Assembly (NCBI GenBank): GCA_041398245.1
Contig: JAWKVC010000007.1
Span: forward strand, 62,001 to 126,000
DNA length: 64,000 bases
Direction of reading: 5' to 3'
Source: UBA7672 sp041398245
Lineage (GTDB): Bacteria; Pseudomonadota; Alphaproteobacteria; Caulobacterales; Hyphomonadaceae
Shown piece after piece: positions 8,037-16,877 of this stretch. Position numbers and translations under genes: made by a program. Position 1 is the first letter of the stretch, and each line of letters starts with the position of its first letter. The notes under the pieces were generated by a model. The model saw nothing but the letters and a program-made list of their open reading frames with translations. It did not search any database and was not told the DNA's origin.

Positions 8037-9784
8037 TTCCGCGACATCGCCAAATCAAGAATCCGCTTTGCCAAGTGAGTCGCAATGCCGGGGCTGCGCA
8101 CGCGCACGCCTACCTCGCCGAACGGCATGTCATCGCGAGCATCGGCTGACGACCAGTTCAGGCTGGAAATGACAATGTCATCGCCGTCCCACAAGAGAAC
8201 CTTCGCGTGGAGCTCGCGATTGTGCACTCTGACGAGTTCAACACCCTGCTCACGAGCTTCCGCGGTCAACCTTACGACATCCGTCCTGGTCAAAAGACCT
8301 GACGATTGCGAGTAGACCAGCCTTCGCGACAAGTTCTGGCGGACGCTCGAGATGAGCGGAATGATCGCGCGAGCCTCTGCCGCGGTACCCAGGCGATCGC
8401 TGGTGATCATGATCTCAGATTGAGCACTGTCCCGCGCCTCAATGATCTGATCATTGTGATGGTTGGCAAAAAGCAATTCGATCGATGCCTCACCTGGCTG
8501 AACAAGCTGGCGCTCCAAATCGCGACTGAAGGTGTGCAGGTGCGCAACGAGGTCGGGCGATCTCACCGATGTATAGACCAGATCTCCGAAGCATCGCGCG
8601 ACTTTGGCCACGAAGTGCGGATGCGTCGCTCGCAACGAGGCTTCAATTCGGTTAAACCCGCTGTAGAGCCAGTTGCATGAGCCGACGATCGCGACGCCCT
8701 GGTCGCGTTGACCGGTGTCCGCGACAAGCAGCTTGGCGTGGGACTTTGTCGACGCCCAATGAACTCGTATCCGGCTTCTGATTTCCGGGTCCATCTGAAG
8801 CTTTGTATTGACCTCGAGCGCCGCATTGAAGTTTCTCTCGGCATCCTTCTCACCGGCGGCGGCGCCCCAGAAGATGTCGACCTGGGCACCCCTGCGGACT
8901 GCGGTCCGCAACTCATTCTCCAGATCAAAGAATGCTTGCGGGCGCAGGAAGGTCGAATGAATTGCGATCATGTGCGAAGCGCGCGCAATGATGTCCACAA
9001 GCGCTGCACGATGCTCCTCGCCCGTGAACAGGATATCTTCAGGCGCGACAGAGCCGGTCATCACGATCCGATTCTCATCGGCGGCTGACAAATAGCTGGT
9101 AGCGAGGCGCCGTTCCTCCTTTGACTTCTGCGAAGCGCTAACAATCTCGTTTTTGAGTTCTTCTGGCGCTGCGGCCGGGACCCTGTGTATCCGCGAGTCC
9201 GTTACCGCGAATAACGCGTACTGATTGTCGAATGTCGATGCGTTAAAATCGATGCGGTCGAGTTCTTCATCCTGCGAGTTGAACGCAAGGCTCGTGGCAG
9301 CCAGTCGGTACAAGTCCGAAATCGAGAAAGGCGGACCTTCTCCTTCCAGCGCGACAACGCGCACATCTTTGTCTAGCTCGAGTTCTTCTAACTCGTTCGG
9401 CCAGATCAGCCGGACATCCCGCGAGGGAATCGCGGCTCGTGTGAAAGGCTCGATGACAAAGTTGAGAGTCCTTGGCGCAAAGCGCGGAACCGCTGGAAGC
9501 ATGTCGAACTGGTTGAGAGCTTCGCGTCCGGAGCTCGTCGCGTGAAAGACTGCGCCGTCCTCCTGCGCCATCAGCTCCACCCATCCGACTTGCAGTAGTC
9601 GCAGAATGATCTGGTTCACCAGGCGGACAGAAGCGTTGGAAAGGTTTGCGAGCTCGGAAGGCGTCCGCGACTTCTCGGAAATTGCCCACAGCATGAGCCT
9701 GTCGACGGCATTCCAGCGACGACTCTTGTCGACCCAGACGCGCAATCGCGCCAACTTCACGGGCACCGCGACGGTTAGAGTCAT
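8033..9784 (-). CDS. mkoB: MkoB-like phospholipase-D-family protein (Mokosh type I)
   Basis: 583 residues. Its ATG overlaps the helicase stop (ATGA). N-terminal winged helix around 15-90 (RTPSELANLSNASVRLVNQI), a middle domain, then two PLD repeats: KSHAKLLVAD followed by VGSCNW near 355-380, and ELHAKVLLWD followed by ISSLNW near 535-555. Both HxK(x4)D motifs are complete, as in PLD-type nucleases. Paired with a helicase carrying a kinase-like domain, this matches type I Mokosh, an antiphage system in which helicase and PLD act together, probably on nucleic acid. Start at 9784 chosen over an in-frame ATG 27 bp upstream. Confidence 0.85.
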   Translation of the reverse strand: MTLTVAVPVKLARLRVWVDKSRRWNAVDRLMLWAISEKSRTPSELANLSNASVRLVNQIILRLLQVGWVELMAQEDGAVFHATSSGREALNQFDMLPAVPRFAPRTLNFVIEPFTRAAIPSRDVRLIWPNELEELELDKDVRVVALEGEGPPFSISDLYRLAATSLAFNSQDEELDRIDFNASTFDNQYALFAVTDSRIHRVPAAAPEELKNEIVSASQKSKEERRLATSYLSAADENRIVMTGSVAPEDILFTGEEHRAALVDIIARASHMIAIHSTFLRPQAFFDLENELRTAVRRGAQVDIFWGAAAGEKDAERNFNAALEVNTKLQMDPEIRSRIRVHWASTKSHAKLLVADTGQRDQGVAIVGSCNWLYSGFNRIEASLRATHPHFVAKVARCFGDLVYTSVRSPDLVAHLHTFSRDLERQLVQPGEASIELLFANHHNDQIIEARDSAQSEIMITSDRLGTAAEARAIIPLISSVRQNLSRRLVYSQSSGLLTRTDVVRLTAEAREQGVELVRVHNRELHAKVLLWDGDDIVISSLNWSSADARDDMPFGEVGVRVRSPGIATHLAKRILDLAMSRK

Positions 9785-12700
9785 GAGACAGCGCCCCGAT
9801 AGTCGCGCCAAGTCACAATCGATGCTGCGGGCGTGCCATCCGGGAGCAGCTCTGAAGTAAGTATCTTCAGCTTCGCGATGAGCTTCGGCAGATAGTGCGC
9901 GTTGCCAGTCGCATTTTGCAGGCCGTCGAATGCGCGCGCCTGCACCTCAAGGAAGTCAAAGCTGGTGACAAGAATGAGTTGATGCATGCTTCGGCTCAGG
10001 AGAACGTTCATGCGTCGCGGATCCGCAACAAAGCCCAGTGCCTGGCGAAGAACGTGGTCATTGTTCCGAACGAGACTGACAATAACCAGATCCGCTTCGC
10101 TGCCCTGAAATGAGTCGACGGAACCGCAGAAACCTGTCCCTGAGCCAGATCGTTCGAACGCCTGCAGATGCTGCAAACCTGTACCAGACGCAGCTTCGAT
10201 AGCATCGGAAAGTGCCCTGACCTGACGATTGTAGGGAGATAGAACCGCTAGTGATGGCTTCCGGTCGGCCGAGGCCCCCGCCCTGACGTTTGAAAGCAGG
10301 TCGAGCACCGTGCGGACCTCCGCCCGGTTGGTGTAGACCGGCTTTGCGTCTTCTGCTCCGCGCTCCTTTTGGGCGTACGGCAGACTCAGCACGACGATGG
10401 GGGATTTTGGCAGCCCCTCGTTGAGGAAGGTGAAGGGCGTACTTGCGCCTGCGAACTTCACGACACAAGCGGGGTCAGTCCGCAACGCGTCGCCGTAGAA
10501 GGAATGAGAGACGAGATCGGCGATTGCCGGGTGCATGCGGTGCTGGTCCGTGAGCTGTGAAACAACCGGCCTTCGTGCACCCGCGGCTCTCTGTCGCTCG
10601 AGTTGCTCCGTTGCAATGGTCTCAAACGGTAGGATCAGGCGTTTCGCCAGGCTGCATACCGCGCGTAGTTTCGACTCGTCCTCCAGAACAGGTCTGAGCT
10701 CTTCGAGACCTGCATCCCGAAACAAAGATCCCGCAAGCGACTCTGTTTCGTTCAGTGCCGCTTTCACGCGAGTTGGATCGCTCAAGAAATCGACTAGGCG
10801 ATCCGTATCAAAAGGAGGTAGCTGATTGTGGTCGCCGACGAGCACCCGGCGCATCGACAGCAGCATTGGCGCCAGGAGCTCGCTCCCGGTAGCTTTCGCC
10901 GCCTCCTCGATAATTACCCAGTCGAACTGGGCACCTGCGTCGACGAGCCGTTCAAGGTCGCCGGAGTTGGAGGTCGAGCAGAAGATGTTCGCGGATTGAA
11001 GCACTGAGGTTTCGAATGACCTCTTTGCCCGCGCAACCTCCGCATCTCCCTTGTCTGGCGTTTCCGCTAGCGCGCGCATGGCGCGGAGATCCTGCTGTAC
11101 GCGTACCGGTGCGCTCTTCGTCAACTCACTTCCGTCGATCGCAACGAGATAGTCTTTGGCGCGGTTTGGGGTCTGATCCAGCACGGACGCGATCGCCTTC
11201 GCGTTTTCGGAGCGCACCAGCTCGGCAACGCCTGCGGGCATATCCGTCACCGCGCGCTGGATTGCGAACACGAGGTTGTCGAGAGCCTGGTGAGCTTGCG
11301 CCGAGACAAGAATTTTCGCGCTTCTGTCCGTCGAGAGGATACGACGAACGAGTTCGGATACGAGCTTGGTCTTTCCCACGCCAGGCGGCCCCACGACCAA
11401 CTGCATGGGTCCGGTGGTCCAGATCGCACGCAGCGCATCCTGTTTCGACCGATCCAAGTCTTGAAAAAACTGGTCGTCTTCAAGAGGTAAGTCGGAATAT
11501 GTCCGGACCCGCGCGCGAGGGTCCTTTAACGTCGCAGACAATTCGCGGTGTGTCGCCAAGATCGGAAGAAGCCTCAGCCTGCGCCGGATCACCTGTTCAG
11601 TGCCACTATCGGCGACCCGCTTCAGAAAGAGATCCTGAGATGCTGGGGGGCGCTCTTCGGTCTCGAAGATGTAGACCCGGCGCTGGCTCTCGCGTCTTAC
11701 TGAATGAAATCGTATCCGGGCAGTGTCGCGCCCTCCCCCGCTCAGGCCTGCGCGTTCCGTCAACACCCACTCTGCCTCTACCTCCTGCTCGTCCTGCTCG
11801 AAGAACCGGTCGAGCATTGTGCGGACATTCCCCGTCCTCAAGGCGGCGGAGATTTGTGCGCGCGCATCATCTTCCCGTGCGACCAGCGACAAAAGGCGCG
11901 TCGCCCCAAACTTCGCGCTGTGCACGAGCCTGACAGGCAAGACCTCGGACGCGCGATAGAGGGTTTCGGCGATAAGCCCCAATAGCAGCGCATCGTGAAC
12001 AGCCCGTGGGGCAGTGTCTTCCTCTTCGGCCCGTTCCAAGAGTGAGGTCCACGAAGTCGCGGTCGTGCGCAATTCGGCAGATTGCTTGTACGCGTCCCCG
12101 ACGGTGACGAGTTGGATCTTGTGAGCCGGAATCTGCACCAGTTGCTCGATCGGGAAGCGCAGATCTTGGCGCGGCTTTGCCGAGATGCAAGTCGCGATGT
12201 CCCACGTTTCCTGCCCGTCCCCGGCGCTGAACGCTCGCAGGCCGTAGGCCAATGATTCGGTCAACAGAAAGACGTTTCCGCGGACGTCTCGGCATACCTC
12301 TGCGCCGCTGTGAATGTCGGCGGAGATGAATTCCACTTGCCGGGGCCGTTCGTCGGTCTCGATCAGATCGCCGCTGGCGACTCGGATTGCCGACGACAAC
12401 CCGCTTTGTTCTCCAAGGAGGAGCGCCAAGTGATATCGGGTCGAAATCGAGCCCATCTCCGCTTGGGTGTCACGAATCAGCGCCTCGACCTGTTTGGCGA
12501 TAGAGCCGGCATCAACTGCCCGATTGCGACCGGGCTGAAGAAGCGATCTCAGCAGCAAACGTTCATCGCCGGTCAGGTCCGCGATGTCTTCGCTATCGAC
12601 GCGCTCCGGCACCTCGAGGTCATCACCTGTCCAACCGAACAGGTTCGCAGCCAATGCTCCAAGATCACGCCAGTCGCGCTGGAAAGAATAAATTGGGAGT

Positions 12701-13305
12701 CCGTGGGCGGCACGCAGTGCTGGTGCTACCCGAGTGCCCTCGGCAGATGTTACGCGTTGGCACCACTCGAATCCCCCAAGCCTTACATCCGCCTGAGGCC
12801 TTCCTTCGGAATAGACAGTTCGCAGACCGATTCTGCCGTGGATGAGACCCTGACCATGCATCGCGCCGACCGCTTGAGTCAGGCGCAACATGTTCTGCCA
12901 GAATGTAACCCGATGCCGCAGGCTGGATTGATCCCTAAGCCAGTGATCCCGAAGACGTCGCTTCAGAAAGTGTTCCAAGGGTGCGAGATTTTCGGCGGTG
13001 GTCAGAAAGAATGCGTCCGAAGTCTCACCGAACGTCAAGATTTCGACGATGACCTCGTCGCCGCCTGGATAGGCGCGCACCCTCTCGATCTGGCGCATCT
13101 CGTGCCGCCAGAATTCACGCAAGTCGGAGTCAATGGCGGAACCGGACTTGAGCCAGAACTTCAGGACGACGCGGTCACCGGTCGCTCGCTCAGTCGCGCG
13201 AAGAACCGCGCACGACAACGGTCCTCCGTCCGGCGATGAGAGATAGTCCTCGTCGAGAAGAAAGCGGTCGGCAAGCGAAGGGAGTTTCTTCGTCGGGGAT
13301 TTCAT
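9781..13305 (-). CDS. mkoA: MkoA-like kinase-domain/SF1 helicase (Mokosh type I)
   Basis: 1174 residues. Residues about 15-290 form a protein-kinase fold with the beta3 lysine (VVLKFW), but the catalytic loop reads GLIHGRIGL (no HRD Asp) and DFG reads GGFEW, so it is probably kinase-dead. After a linker, residues about 620-1120 form a UPF1-like SF1 helicase: Walker A GPPGVGKTK, Walker B WVIIEEA, GDHNQLPP (motif III), DQHRMHP (IV), SVDSFQGSEADLVIVS (V) and an MNVLLSR-type motif VI. This layout with a coupled PLD gene is the Mokosh type I signature. No ribosome site is obvious before the ATG. Known role of the family: phage defence, mechanism unsettled. Confidence 0.85.
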   Translation of the reverse strand: MKSPTKKLPSLADRFLLDEDYLSSPDGGPLSCAVLRATERATGDRVVLKFWLKSGSAIDSDLREFWRHEMRQIERVRAYPGGDEVIVEILTFGETSDAFFLTTAENLAPLEHFLKRRLRDHWLRDQSSLRHRVTFWQNMLRLTQAVGAMHGQGLIHGRIGLRTVYSEGRPQADVRLGGFEWCQRVTSAEGTRVAPALRAAHGLPIYSFQRDWRDLGALAANLFGWTGDDLEVPERVDSEDIADLTGDERLLLRSLLQPGRNRAVDAGSIAKQVEALIRDTQAEMGSISTRYHLALLLGEQSGLSSAIRVASGDLIETDERPRQVEFISADIHSGAEVCRDVRGNVFLLTESLAYGLRAFSAGDGQETWDIATCISAKPRQDLRFPIEQLVQIPAHKIQLVTVGDAYKQSAELRTTATSWTSLLERAEEEDTAPRAVHDALLLGLIAETLYRASEVLPVRLVHSAKFGATRLLSLVAREDDARAQISAALRTGNVRTMLDRFFEQDEQEVEAEWVLTERAGLSGGGRDTARIRFHSVRRESQRRVYIFETEERPPASQDLFLKRVADSGTEQVIRRRLRLLPILATHRELSATLKDPRARVRTYSDLPLEDDQFFQDLDRSKQDALRAIWTTGPMQLVVGPPGVGKTKLVSELVRRILSTDRSAKILVSAQAHQALDNLVFAIQRAVTDMPAGVAELVRSENAKAIASVLDQTPNRAKDYLVAIDGSELTKSAPVRVQQDLRAMRALAETPDKGDAEVARAKRSFETSVLQSANIFCSTSNSGDLERLVDAGAQFDWVIIEEAAKATGSELLAPMLLSMRRVLVGDHNQLPPFDTDRLVDFLSDPTRVKAALNETESLAGSLFRDAGLEELRPVLEDESKLRAVCSLAKRLILPFETIATEQLERQRAAGARRPVVSQLTDQHRMHPAIADLVSHSFYGDALRTDPACVVKFAGASTPFTFLNEGLPKSPIVVLSLPYAQKERGAEDAKPVYTNRAEVRTVLDLLSNVRAGASADRKPSLAVLSPYNRQVRALSDAIEAASGTGLQHLQAFERSGSGTGFCGSVDSFQGSEADLVIVSLVRNNDHVLRQALGFVADPRRMNVLLSRSMHQLILVTSFDFLEVQARAFDGLQNATGNAHYLPKLIAKLKILTSELLPDGTPAASIVTWRDYRGAVS

Positions 13306-13373
13306 TCGCGTGGATCACGCGGATTTAGACTTTTCATCTAGGGCATCACGCCTCGTCGTATGCCGTTTGTCTA

Positions 13374-13592
13374 CTAGGCGACGTAACCGCCTTGATTCTG
13401 CGCGGCTTCCAAGACGTCCCAATCAGGCGACAGCAGATGCTCTCTGAAATCGGACCCGGATCGTTCGATTCGCGTTGAAGCAGCTTGGAGGTACCCCGCT
13501 CGCTTGAAACTAAGAAACGACGCGGTCACTCGCCGGTCCAGGACGTACGCCTCGCGCAAGTACTTTGATTTTGTAACGCTTGGGGAAAACAC
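13374..13592 (-). CDS. Hypothetical small protein between integrase and mkoA
   Basis: 72 residues from a GTG with GGGAGGGG eight bases upstream (a TTG 18 bp upstream is an alternative). Sequence looks protein-like and helical (FLSFKRAGYLQAASTRIER, then a C-terminal HLLSPDWDVLEAAQNQGG), but I recognise no family. It lies in the 338-bp gap between the integrase and mkoA, and might be a remnant. Confidence 0.38.
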   Translation of the reverse strand: MFSPSVTKSKYLREAYVLDRRVTASFLSFKRAGYLQAASTRIERSGSDFREHLLSPDWDVLEAAQNQGGYVA

Positions 13593-13643
13593 CTCCGACG
13601 CCCCTCCCAAGTGTTCGCCAGTTGCTCTCTTCGAAGTGATTGG

Positions 13644-14936
13644 CTACGGCCTCGCCTCCTCTATCGCGCGCACAACACGGCGGCCATCTGTTGATACCGG
13701 CGCAGCCAGCTTCGCAGCGATTTGGCGCCCGATTTCATCGGCCGCTCGCCGAAGCGGCGTGTCCGCCAGGTGCGCATACCGCTGTGTCGTGGACGTCTGT
13801 CGGTGACCAAGGATCCCGCCGATAAGCGGAAGCCCGATCCCGCCACTCGCGCCAACGCTGGCGAACGTGTGCCTCAGGTCGTGAATACGGACATCGCCGA
13901 TGCCGGCCGACTTGCGGATCCGACGCCACTCCTTGGAGAGTCCATCGAAGTGCCCGTCCGAGCGCGTCGCCGGAAACACCCACTTTGCATTTTCGTTCGC
14001 CCATTCGCGCTCGGCCGCCAGCAGGTCGATGGCAGCCCCGGCCAGAGGAATGATCTTTGCGCCGGTCTTGCTGCTCTCGAGCCGGAGCATCCCGAACTCA
14101 AAGTCCACTTCGGGCCATTTCAAGGCTTCAATCTCGCCGCGACGCGCACCCGTCAGGATGAGGAGCCGGATGATGGTTGCTGCCTTGCCAGCTGTCGGCG
14201 AGGGAGCCGGCGCATCAAGCGCCTGACCGAGTTGTCTGATCTCAGCCGCGCTCAGATAGCGGTGCCGCTTCTGGCTTGGAGCCAGTTTGACCCCCAATGC
14301 AGGATTCCGCTCGATCAGCCTTTGATCGACTGCGAAGGACAGGATTGACGACAGCAGGCGGATCGTACGGGCAGCTGTGCCTGCACCTCCCTTGACGTTG
14401 ACAAGGCCCCGCTTCCTCCCTTTCCGCTTGGTGCGGGAGTCTCCCTTGGCGATCTGATTGCGAAGGTGCTCGATGTCACTCCTCGTCAGATCGACGACGG
14501 CGCGATGTCCAATCAGAGGTTTCAGGTGATGATTGGCCTGCGCCACCTCGTTAGCGATATTCTGCTGGGAGCGAGGTTCGCCGGTCCGTCGATTGGTCGT
14601 GACACCCGTTGTCGACCAGATGTCGATGAGCTCGGCAACCGTTGCAGCCGTCCGATGGCGAAGGCGCTCCTCCGCTGGATCTTCCCCTAGCCCCGCTTTA
14701 CGCAGAACCGCTTTGGCTTCAATCCGGGCCTCGTCCACTGTCGAGGTTCCGTAGACGCCGACGGTGAGTTTCCTGAGCCTCGCCTTGCGACCGCCGCCAA
14801 CACGGTACTGAACGACGAATGTCTTCTTGCCGGAGGGCCTGACGCGAAGTCCGAACATCGGAAGCTCGTCGTCCCAATAGACGCGATCCACCGCTTCAGG
14901 CATCACCGCATCGACAGAGCGTTTGGTCAGGCGCAC
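13644..14936 (-). CDS. Tyrosine recombinase/integrase, P4 type
   Basis: 430 residues, full length for the family. N-terminal arm-binding DUF4102-like region (MRLTKRSVDAVMPEA, then FGLRVRPSGKKTFVVQYR), SAM-like core-binding domain near 100-220, and a C-terminal catalytic domain with the conserved pentad: Arg in GARRGEIEALKW, Lys in SSKTGAK, HDLRH, His in GHRQT and the nucleophile Tyr in TQRYAHL. Such integrases insert islands in tRNA 3' ends; a tRNA-Thr 3' fragment lies 278 bp upstream of its start. It is read inward, away from that site. Start ATG is in a good MRLT context at the usual place. Confidence 0.93.
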   Translation of the reverse strand: MRLTKRSVDAVMPEAVDRVYWDDELPMFGLRVRPSGKKTFVVQYRVGGGRKARLRKLTVGVYGTSTVDEARIEAKAVLRKAGLGEDPAEERLRHRTAATVAELIDIWSTTGVTTNRRTGEPRSQQNIANEVAQANHHLKPLIGHRAVVDLTRSDIEHLRNQIAKGDSRTKRKGRKRGLVNVKGGAGTAARTIRLLSSILSFAVDQRLIERNPALGVKLAPSQKRHRYLSAAEIRQLGQALDAPAPSPTAGKAATIIRLLILTGARRGEIEALKWPEVDFEFGMLRLESSKTGAKIIPLAGAAIDLLAAEREWANENAKWVFPATRSDGHFDGLSKEWRRIRKSAGIGDVRIHDLRHTFASVGASGGIGLPLIGGILGHRQTSTTQRYAHLADTPLRRAADEIGRQIAAKLAAPVSTDGRRVVRAIEEARP

Positions 14937-15213
14937 CAGAATCCCCGTTTTTGCGCTACTTCTGGGACTGTAGCCCGAAATTTCTGGGCATCACCTGGGC
15001 ATCACCGTGCACGGGAATCGAGGGTGATTTGAGGAAACAGGAGGACACGTAAATTACCATCGGACCTTCCTCTCTTATGGATTTGCAGACTGCGAGTAGC
15101 GCTGCAAACCCTTGTGACATCGGCAGAATTGCCACGCGATGCTACAGCAGGATATGCAAGGTGGCAGGCGCTGATGCATGTCGACTCAGCCGACCGCGAA
15201 CGCTCTGTCTGGA
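14937..15213. other. Right end of the island, no gene seen
   Basis: 277 bp between the integrase start and the tRNA fragment. It must hold the integrase promoter and probably its arm-type binding sites; a short direct repeat GGGCATCAC occurs twice around 14,980-15,005 (tgggcatcacctgggcatcacc), a plausible arm site. No coding region is supported. Confidence 0.4.
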
Positions 15214-15258
15214 TTCGTAATGCGAGGGTCAGGTGTTCAAGTCACCTAGGCAGCACCA
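15214..15258 (+). repeat. Attachment site: 3' fragment of tRNA-Thr(CGT)
   Basis: 45 nt equal tRNA positions 32-76: anticodon loop TTCGTAA (CGT at 15216-15218), 3' anticodon stem TGCGA, variable GGGTC, T arm AGGTG-TTCAAGT-CACCT, acceptor AGGCAGC, discriminator A and CCA. The 5' side (TCTGGA) does not pair with TGCGA and no D arm or 5' acceptor precedes it, so this is not a working tRNA. It is what integration into a tRNA gene leaves at the far end of an element. Orientation implies the element lies to the left and the intact tRNA beyond the window. Confidence 0.82.
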
Positions 15259-15267
15259 CCCCCTCGA

Positions 15268-15456
15268 TCATCCCATCGCTTTCATGGAACGGTCTGGCGT
15301 GGGTTTTTGGGGCCCGCTCGGGCTGACCGCGTTTGCCGGTGTGGCTTCATCATCCCGAAGCGCCCACCGGGCCAGTTCGACGTACTTTGTCTTGCCGACC
15401 CAGCTTTCAATGAGCTGGAACTCGCACGCCTTCCAGCAGAAGGGCTCAACGATCAT
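15268..15456 (-). CDS. Possible small protein, weak
   Basis: 62 residues from an ATG without a convincing ribosome site: MIVEPFCWKACEFQLIESWV at the start, then a polar tail rich in Pro. Composition is protein-like but there is no known domain, and the frame may be fortuitous. It lies between the tRNA fragment and the degenerate 2H-like sequence, in what may be scar DNA. Confidence 0.22.
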   Translation of the reverse strand: MIVEPFCWKACEFQLIESWVGKTKYVELARWALRDDEATPANAVSPSGPQKPTPDRSMKAMG

Positions 15457-15481
15457 GCGAGGCGATCGGCGTCGCGCATAA

Positions 15482-15507
15482 GCCGGTATGGTGGAGCAAA
15501 CTAACCA
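15482..15507 (+). repeat. Left copy of a 26-nt inverted repeat
   Basis: Begins GCCGGTATGGTGGAGCA and matches, in the opposite orientation and with one mismatch, 20937-20962, the 3' end of the 2H phosphoesterase gene. Read in the same frame it encodes AGMVEQTN, as the 2H gene does, and weaker similarity runs on for about 20 nt (TGGTTACCGCTGCGG against TGGTGACTTGCGG). Either a broken duplicate of that gene end or a terminal inverted repeat. Confidence 0.75.
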
Positions 15508-15545
15508 AAAATGGTTACCGCTGCGGGAAAGCCGCTAGGTGATTC

Positions 15546-16469
15546 ATGGTGGATCGCCGTCGCACGCTCACTCGATATCGTGATAATCCTAAGACGGGTC
15601 TGGCTCGCAACGAGTTAGTCAGGGGTGGAACATTGACCGTCGCAATCGCTGCAAAATGTTGGTGGAGCTATCAAGACCATAGCTCTGGCTGGGGGCTCGT
15701 CGCAGCCTCGGAGCGCAGACTAACAACCGGAGACACTCATCATTCACTGCCATCCATGAAGGGGATGGGCTTTGGGTATCGCACTTGGATGCTGGCGAGC
15801 GGCGCCATCCAGGCACACAGTCATTTGGGCCGTTTGTTGCTTGGATCGTTTCCGAGTCTTGGCGCCGAAGGAGACGAAACGACTTGCTGGCAGCTAGCCC
15901 AAGAATACGGAGAGCTGTTCAAGAAGTATCGGCAGGATCGGGCAGAGTCCGATGTGCTGACCCCGCTTGGGTACACGACCGAGTCTTTTTTGGACAAGAT
16001 GCAAAACGTACCCGAGGCAAAAGCCATCGAGATCATGAATCGGTTGGAGGATTACAGGCTGGACTTCGAGGCGCTCTTCCTGGGCTACGACGAACGTAGG
16101 GAGCCTTGCATCTTGGAGGTAGATAGCCGGGGGAAAGTCACCAATCACGAGTCATTAGGGTACGGGTCGATTGGAAGCGGAAGCGCACACGCCAACGCGC
16201 ATATGATGTTCACCGGTTACAAGCCGATTGGAAATCAGTTCGATGCAATCTGGAGCGTCTTTTGCGCGAAGAAACGTGCGGAGGCAGCTCCCGGCGTGGG
16301 GCCAGAAACAGACTTGGTATGGGTCAACAAGAACGGCGTTGGAGCCGTCGATGTGAGGATCGTCGCCAAGCTCGAAGCGATCTACGCGCGATCCAGAACT
16401 GCCGCTGAAGCCCAAGCCAAGCGAGCTGCAGATGCGCTAGGAGAGTTGGCGGACAAGCTCAACATCTAA
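15546..16469 (+). CDS. Proteasome-like Ntn-hydrolase candidate
   Basis: 307 residues. After a 28-residue leader comes GG-TLTVAIAAKC, resembling the autoprocessed Gly-Thr start of proteasome beta subunits/HslV. It continues GLVAASERRLTTGD (cf. VVLAADRR), a Lys in SMKGMGFGYRTWMLASG (cf. Lys33 and the following AGS strand), and near 205-220 YGSIGSGSAHANA (cf. GxGS..A). The last 80 residues are a helical extension not found in HslV. If real, Thr29 would be the nucleophile after processing. No HslU or proteasome ATPase is nearby. Function inferred from fold-like motifs only; the protein itself is certain to be coding (long, clean frame). Confidence 0.6.
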   Translation: MVDRRRTLTRYRDNPKTGLARNELVRGGTLTVAIAAKCWWSYQDHSSGWGLVAASERRLTTGDTHHSLPSMKGMGFGYRTWMLASGAIQAHSHLGRLLLGSFPSLGAEGDETTCWQLAQEYGELFKKYRQDRAESDVLTPLGYTTESFLDKMQNVPEAKAIEIMNRLEDYRLDFEALFLGYDERREPCILEVDSRGKVTNHESLGYGSIGSGSAHANAHMMFTGYKPIGNQFDAIWSVFCAKKRAEAAPGVGPETDLVWVNKNGVGAVDVRIVAKLEAIYARSRTAAEAQAKRAADALGELADKLNI

Positions 16470-16481
16470 GGAATTTGAGCT

Positions 16482-16781
16482 TCACCCATCCGTTTGGATC
16501 GACTTCACGCCCAGCGCGTCCAGACACTGGATCAGGAACGCCGCCGTAAACGTGCCTCGTGCTATTTTGTTCTCTAGCCCGCCGTCGCTTATCTCGACGC
16601 CCTTCTTGCGCAGCTTGGCCGCCAGCTCGTCGTAGGACACGCCCTGAGCGTCCATTGCATCACGTAGCGCCTTCTTGGCTCGCGCCTCGTACAGCGCGTC
16701 CTTAGCGCCCTTGCGGACGGTTGGGACAGGCGGCTCGCCATAAGCGGCTTCCCGTTTGGGCTTGGTTTTCGCGGCCGCCAT
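16482..16781 (-). CDS. DUF6471-type small DNA-binding-like protein
   Basis: 99 residues from ATG 16781, with GGAG seven bases upstream; an in-frame start at 16802 would lie inside the operator. Basic N-terminus (AAAKTKPKR), then a helix-turn-helix-like domain: KALRDAMDAQGVSYDELAAK and GLENKIARGTFTAAFLIQCL, the pattern I associate with DUF6471. Divergent from the transposase gene, with two palindromes in the 96-bp gap between them. Probably a regulator of itself and the neighbour, by position; not shown. Confidence 0.65.
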   Translation of the reverse strand: MAAAKTKPKREAAYGEPPVPTVRKGAKDALYEARAKKALRDAMDAQGVSYDELAAKLRKKGVEISDGGLENKIARGTFTAAFLIQCLDALGVKSIQTDG

Positions 16782-16797
16782 GGGGGCTCCAAAATAA

Positions 16798-16815
16798 ATC
16801 ACCGAATATGGTGAT
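16798..16815. promoter_or_regulatory. Palindromic operator A
   Basis: ATCACC-GAATAT-GGTGAT, perfect 6-bp arms, 16 bp upstream of the DUF6471-type gene's ATG. One of four related sites in this block. Confidence 0.6.
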
Positions 16816-16853
16816 TACCACTTGACGCCGATTCCAGCAAGCCGCATATACAA

Positions 16854-16871
16854 GTCACCAAATATGGTGAC
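16854..16871. promoter_or_regulatory. Palindromic operator B
   Basis: GTCACCA-AATA-TGGTGAC, perfect 7-bp arms, ending 6 nt before the transposase ATG, over the place of a ribosome site. Its centre is 56 bp from that of operator A. Confidence 0.6.
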
Positions 16872-16877
16872 GAACAA

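Noticed and set aside
15150..15258. A complete tRNA gene
   Set aside because: Only the 3' half pairs; there is no D arm, no 5' acceptor and the 5' anticodon stem does not match.
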